The translations under genes were made by a program, and so were the position numbers. Under the pieces are notes generated by a model. The model was not told the origin of the DNA. It worked only from the letters and a program-made list of their open reading frames with translations, and made no database searches. Below, piece after piece: positions 5,819-8,536 of a stretch of 8,536 nt of DNA; within the stretch, counting starts at the first letter, position 1, and every line of letters begins with the position of its first letter. The DNA is from Tardiphaga sp. (lineage in GTDB: Bacteria > Pseudomonadota > Alphaproteobacteria > Rhizobiales > Xanthobacteraceae), in the NCBI GenBank assembly GCA_028290765.1, contig JAQGJF010000730.1, forward strand, positions 1-8,536. The letters are read 5' to 3'.

Positions 5819-6343
5819 ATGGCGAACGCACCGGCGGATATCACGATGAGGAGTATGGCTCAGGTGGATCGGTTGCTCGCTGCCGCGGAGGATACGATGG
5901 CAAGAGTGGCCGATTGCTGGGCAGCAACGCCTTCCGAGGAGGGCGGAGTCAATGTCCGGGTTGTCGGACCCATTGCGGGGGTGCCTGGCGAGGAGGATTG
6001 GACCATTCGGTTTGTGACGCGGCGCAGCTCTCGCAAGGCGGCGGATATTCAACGCGCCGGCTTACTCACGCTTGGCTACCAGTATCATCCCGACCGCGCC
6101 TATGTTGCGCTTATCGGCAAAGCCATACTCATCGAAGACAGATCCGAAATTCGACGCCGCTGGCTTGAGAAATGGCGTCTCTTCTTTCCGGGCGGCCCGG
6201 ATGATCCCGACACCATTTTGGTCAGGATGAATGTCGACCGTATCGAACTTTGTGTACGCGGTGTCACTCCAGAGCCCTTCGGTTCACGCTACTCGGTGAT
6301 CGAGCGCGGTGATGACCGCAGTTGGAAAGTCGTGTCCGATTGA
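5819..6343 (+). CDS. Pyridoxamine 5'-phosphate oxidase-like flavin-fold protein
   Basis: A 174-residue protein resembling the split-barrel FMN-binding superfamily, especially the 'general stress protein 26' type group. Recognisable elements, numbered from the ATG at 5816, are an N-terminal helix (about 14-33), a strand-rich core with WTIRFVTRRSSRKAADIQRA (62-81), LTLGYQYHPDRAYVALIGKA (84-103) and the family's FFPGGPDDPDTILVRMNVDRIE (123-144). Relatives bind flavin or other cofactors and act in redox or cofactor handling; which applies here is not visible. No signal peptide or membrane helix, so cytosolic. GGAGG at 5807-5811 lies 7 bases before ATG 5819 and 4 before ATG 5816; the former spacing is better. 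It is divergent from the TetR gene and probably its target. Confidence 0.85.
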   Translation: MANAPADITMRSMAQVDRLLAAAEDTMARVADCWAATPSEEGGVNVRVVGPIAGVPGEEDWTIRFVTRRSSRKAADIQRAGLLTLGYQYHPDRAYVALIGKAILIEDRSEIRRRWLEKWRLFFPGGPDDPDTILVRMNVDRIELCVRGVTPEPFGSRYSVIERGDDRSWKVVSD

Positions 6344-6359
6344 GCGCGAGCGGGACCTA

Positions 6360-6414
6360 GAGCATTGGGTTCTCCAGCTGACGCAGACCGGCGTCGCGCG
6401 CGCGAGCAATGCTC
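6360..6414. terminator. Compound hairpin between convergent genes
   Basis: Outer arms GAGCATTG (6360-6367) and CAATGCTC (6407-6414) are perfect 8-bp complements. Inside them lies a second stem, GACGC (6380-6384) with GCGTC (6391-6395). The structure fills most of the 99 bases between two converging genes and could end transcription from both sides. There is no T-run, so it is not a textbook terminator. It could also be a dispersed palindromic element. Confidence 0.45.
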
Positions 6415-6442
6415 GAACGTCATCACTGATAGTGACCCGGGC

Positions 6443-7285
6443 TTAGTGAAACGCGCTTGCCGCCAGTGCAATTATGCCAGAGGTCACCAAGATAGCAGAT
6501 GTAATGCGGCGCAGACCGAAACCTTCTTTTAGCGACACCGCGCCGATGATAGTGCCGAAAATCAGGCTGCACTCTCGCAGGGCGGCGACGGGTGCCAAGG
6601 GCAATACCTTCGCTGCCGCAAGAAAGGCCAAATAGCCGCTGACCGAAAGCACGCCCGCCAGCAATCCCATGCCCCCGCTTGTTCGCGTGAAGGCGCGAAT
6701 TTGGCCCCGGCGGCTAATCGCCGCGAAGATGAGTATACCAAGGCCGGTTAGAATTTCGAGCCAAGCCTGAAAGCCGAGAACGCTCACGCTGGAGCGGACT
6801 CCTAAGCCGCCAAAGAAGGAGTAGGTGGCGATGGAGATTCCCGTCGCCAACGCGAAACCGACGGCCGTCCCGTCGCTGCCTTTACCGATCACCAGTGCAA
6901 GGATGCCGCCCGTGATGAGTATGACGGCCGCGATTTGCGCTGGACCAAGACGCTCGTCGATTGCCATAAAGGCGGTGAGAGCCAGGAGGACCGGTGCCGA
7001 TCCACGCGCGAGCGGATAAACCAAACTCAGATCGCCAACTCGGTAGGATTGGATGAGGAGACCGTGATAGGCGAAGTTTGCCCCGCATGCGAGTCCAAGC
7101 CATATCAGTGCCGTATCGCTTGGCCAAGGCACGAACGGCAGCACAGCAAGTCCGAAGCGCAGGCCTACGAGCCGGATCGCGGCCATCGTCAGCAAGCGAT
7201 CTGTGGCGCTCTTGACTAGGGCGTTCCATGTCGCATGAGCCACTGCTGCGACAAGGATGAGGGCGTAGAGCAGATTTGGCGACAT
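6443..7285 (-). CDS. EamA/DMT-superfamily transporter
   Basis: A 280-residue inner-membrane protein with about ten hydrophobic helices in two repeated halves, the layout of the drug/metabolite transporter superfamily (EamA). Characteristic pieces are VAHATWNALVKSA (14-26), GDLSLVYPLARGSAPVLLAL (84-103) at the end of the first half, and ALRECSLIFGTIIGAVSLKE (235-254) in the second. Such proteins export or exchange small metabolites, amino acids or toxic compounds; the substrate is not evident. ATG 7285 has a very strong purine-rich site, GAGGAGGAG, a few bases upstream. The open frame could extend to 7426, but that extension is hydrophilic, cysteine-containing and unlike the family. It lies 151 bases after the GST gene on the same strand and converges on the flavin-fold gene. 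Confidence 0.9.
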   Translation of the reverse strand: MSPNLLYALILVAAVAHATWNALVKSATDRLLTMAAIRLVGLRFGLAVLPFVPWPSDTALIWLGLACGANFAYHGLLIQSYRVGDLSLVYPLARGSAPVLLALTAFMAIDERLGPAQIAAVILITGGILALVIGKGSDGTAVGFALATGISIATYSFFGGLGVRSSVSVLGFQAWLEILTGLGILIFAAISRRGQIRAFTRTSGGMGLLAGVLSVSGYLAFLAAAKVLPLAPVAALRECSLIFGTIIGAVSLKEGFGLRRITSAILVTSGIIALAASAFH

Positions 7286-7397
7286 GTTCTCCTCCTCACG
7301 CAGTGGGGAGTCCAAGTCCTGTGGCGGAACGGGAAAGATCGGGCATTGCTTATTGCCGGAATAACAGCAGCGATTCAAAGTTGCGTATAGTTGTGAG

Positions 7398-7421
7398 GGC
7401 AGCGGCGCTTTTGCCGTTGCC
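7398..7421 (-). terminator. Hairpin downstream of the GST gene
   Basis: GGCAGCGGC (7398-7406) pairs with GCCGTTGCC (7413-7421) over nine positions, with one mismatch at the DNA level that is a possible G-U wobble in one strand's RNA. It begins 15 bases after the GST stop. No T-run follows on the minus strand, so termination would be partial at best, allowing some read-through into the transporter gene. Confidence 0.4.
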
Positions 7422-7436
7422 ATCAACAGCCATGCG

Positions 7437-8093
7437 CTACATTCCGGATGACAGCTCGGCGTCCGCCATCGGCAGCAATTCGAGGGGCGGCTTGAAGCCT
7501 GACAGCGCTGCTATGCGCGCGGCCCAGTTGGAGACATTTTTCCACCGTCCCAGGTCGATCGCGGAGCTCTCGGCAAAGGCCACATCGCAGCGGCAGACGA
7601 GGTCGGCAACCGTGGGCTCGCCGGAACAAAGATAGTTACCCTTGGCGAGGTGGGAGTCCAACACCGACAACGCGGCCTCGGCACACCGGCCATGGTAATC
7701 GGCGATCGTCGGCTCGACGCTGATCGGCAGCAGTTTTTGCTTGCCCAGCTGAATGCCATAGCAGTTGAATATCGGTGGAAACAGAACATCGACTTCCCAG
7801 TACAACCATTCGCGCACTAGCTGACGCGTCGCTGGGTCGGTGCCTTGAAATGATCCGAGTGTCTCCGCCAGATGCTCGACGATGGCTGTCGACTGCAGAC
7901 GGACGCGCCCGTTATCGACCAGAACCGGAACCTGCCCCCAGCGGGACAGCGCCTGAAACTCCGGCGTCTTATGGACCCCTTTTTGGAAGCTCACGTACCG
8001 GAACGAGAACGGCTCGCCCGACAAGTGCAGCATGAGCGCCACTTTATAGGTCGGGAGCGAATGCGGGCTGCCGTGGAGGGTGAAGCGCTTCAT
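7437..8093 (-). CDS. Glutathione S-transferase family protein
   Basis: A 218-residue cytosolic GST of ordinary length. The N-terminal thioredoxin-like domain (1-80) shows HGSPHSLPTYKV at the active-site end of strand 1, the cis-proline motif QVPVL (V55-P56) and the glutathione-binding LQSTAI (Q67, S68). The all-helical C-terminal domain (about 88-210) contains the N-capping motif GEPTVADL (159-166). S9, S12 or the nearby Y16 could serve as the catalytic residue; the subclass is not clear. The expected role is conjugation or reduction with glutathione of electrophiles or peroxides. GGAGG (8105-8101 on the minus strand) lies 7 bases before ATG 8093. The start overlaps the stop of the broken thioesterase gene as ATGA, so the two were once translationally coupled. 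Confidence 0.93.
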   Translation of the reverse strand: MKRFTLHGSPHSLPTYKVALMLHLSGEPFSFRYVSFQKGVHKTPEFQALSRWGQVPVLVDNGRVRLQSTAIVEHLAETLGSFQGTDPATRQLVREWLYWEVDVLFPPIFNCYGIQLGKQKLLPISVEPTIADYHGRCAEAALSVLDSHLAKGNYLCSGEPTVADLVCRCDVAFAESSAIDLGRWKNVSNWAARIAALSGFKPPLELLPMADAELSSGM

Positions 8094-8438
8094 CTACCCA
8101 CCTCCCGGCACTCTGATCCGTTTCTAACCCGCGCGCGCGTGGCCTGTTGACTGAGTGCTGCGAAGATGCCCTTGGCTTTGTATCGGTAGCGCGCGACCAG
8201 CACGTCGCCGACAGCAGGCGCTAGCAGTTTCAGCGTGTAGTCGACAGTGGAGGCTGCAACAGCCATGAGGCAACATCGTCGCACCTGCGCAGGTCGTCGC
8301 CATGTCGGCCAAGCTGCCGATGGTACCCGCGTGGACCCCCCCTCGCGAAATGAGAGCTCGCGGCGAAACGGCTGCGTGATCTCGAAACGGCCTGGCCACG
8401 TCGGCAATGTCGAATCCCATGTGGGGCGGCATTGCCAT
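8090..8438 (-). pseudogene. Frame-disrupted PaaI-type hotdog thioesterase
   Basis: Pieces of a PaaI-family acyl-CoA thioesterase appear alternately in two minus-strand frames. Frame 1 from ATG 8438 gives MAMPPHMGFDIADVA. Frame 2 gives GRFEITQPFRRELSFREG. Frame 1 resumes with GVHAGTIGSLADMATTCAGA, the hotdog active-site loop and helix. Frame 2 returns with STVDYTLKLLAPAVGDVLVA. The switches fall near 8393-8396, at a run of seven Gs (8336-8342) and around 8250-8270. After about VARYRYKAKG the C-terminus departs from the family pattern and is shorter than usual, suggesting a further deletion. The frame-2 stop (TGA at 8090) overlaps the GST start as ATGA. An intact homologue would hydrolyse aromatic or other acyl-CoA thioesters in the cytosol. 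No full-length product can be made. Confidence 0.75.
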
Positions 8439-8536
8439 CAGGAGCCGATTAGTAACCTCATGAAGTTAGGATTGGGCGGCACGCAGGATATATAGGGCAT
8501 CAGCCGTATACTTGTTTGAATATGTCTGCTTTTAAC
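8439..8536 (-). other. Upstream region of the right-hand gene cluster
   Basis: No open frame of note. On the minus strand a TATATA stretch (around 8487-8493) could be a -10 element, but no convincing -35 lies 16-18 bases upstream and no EcfG-type motif is present. The promoter of the thioesterase-GST cluster probably lies here or beyond the window edge. Confidence 0.25.

Noticed and set aside
7326..7350. GGAAC-N17-GCT on the plus strand as an EcfG promoter
   Set aside because: The -10 box does not match and no plus-strand gene follows.
7286..7426. 47-codon N-terminal extension of the EamA transporter
   Set aside because: ATG 7285 has a much stronger ribosome site, and the extension is unlike the family's short N-terminus.
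8247..8495. 82-residue plus-strand frame at the right end
   Set aside because: Antisense to thioesterase motifs, with no recognisable product.

Overview
The window looks like chromosomal DNA from an alphaproteobacterium of the Bradyrhizobium type (Nitrobacteraceae/Rhizobiales). This rests on moderately high GC, two short rhizobial-type hypothetical proteins at the left, a four-cysteine small secreted protein of a kind I associate with Bradyrhizobium, and two sequences matching the alphaproteobacterial general-stress (EcfG) promoter, GGAAC-N16/17-(C)GTT. This is recognition from memory; no search was run. I see no rRNA, tRNA, CRISPR array, transposase or phage gene.

Layout. Positions 1-48 are the last 15 codons of a plus-strand gene, followed by a clear hairpin terminator. 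Positions 89-392 are non-coding. A consensus EcfG promoter at 393-417 then precedes a small plus-strand gene (444-683) and a GTG-started HTH-like gene (749-931). From 1013 to 4402 three minus-strand genes follow: a YihY/BrkB membrane protein, a GAF plus HisKA_2 sensor histidine kinase, and a membrane-anchored alpha/beta hydrolase with its own EcfG-like promoter at 4468-4492. From 4523 to 5123 lies a frameshifted gene for a secreted Cys-rich protein, behind a stretch I cannot identify. A TetR-type regulator (minus) and a pyridoxamine-phosphate-oxidase-like flavin-fold protein (plus) are divergent from 5734 and 5819. They share a short region where both promoters overlap one palindrome. A convergent hairpin then separates that unit from a minus-strand set: an EamA/DMT transporter, a glutathione S-transferase, and the broken remnant of a PaaI-type hotdog thioesterase whose stop overlaps the GST start.

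How it may work together (inference): the left part reads as a loose general-stress neighbourhood. It has EcfG-type promoters, a HisKA_2 kinase of the class that includes general-stress sensors, an envelope protein and a hydrolase. The 5120-6343 unit looks like an autoregulated TetR switch controlling a flavin- or cofactor-binding protein. The right end looks like a small detoxification or export cluster with one decayed member.

The two broken genes each need only one- or two-base indels, some at G runs. Real decay and sequencing error are both possible. I did not find a clearly novel multi-gene system; the best leads are the stress promoters, the shared TetR operator with a probable leaderless start, and the two frameshifted genes.
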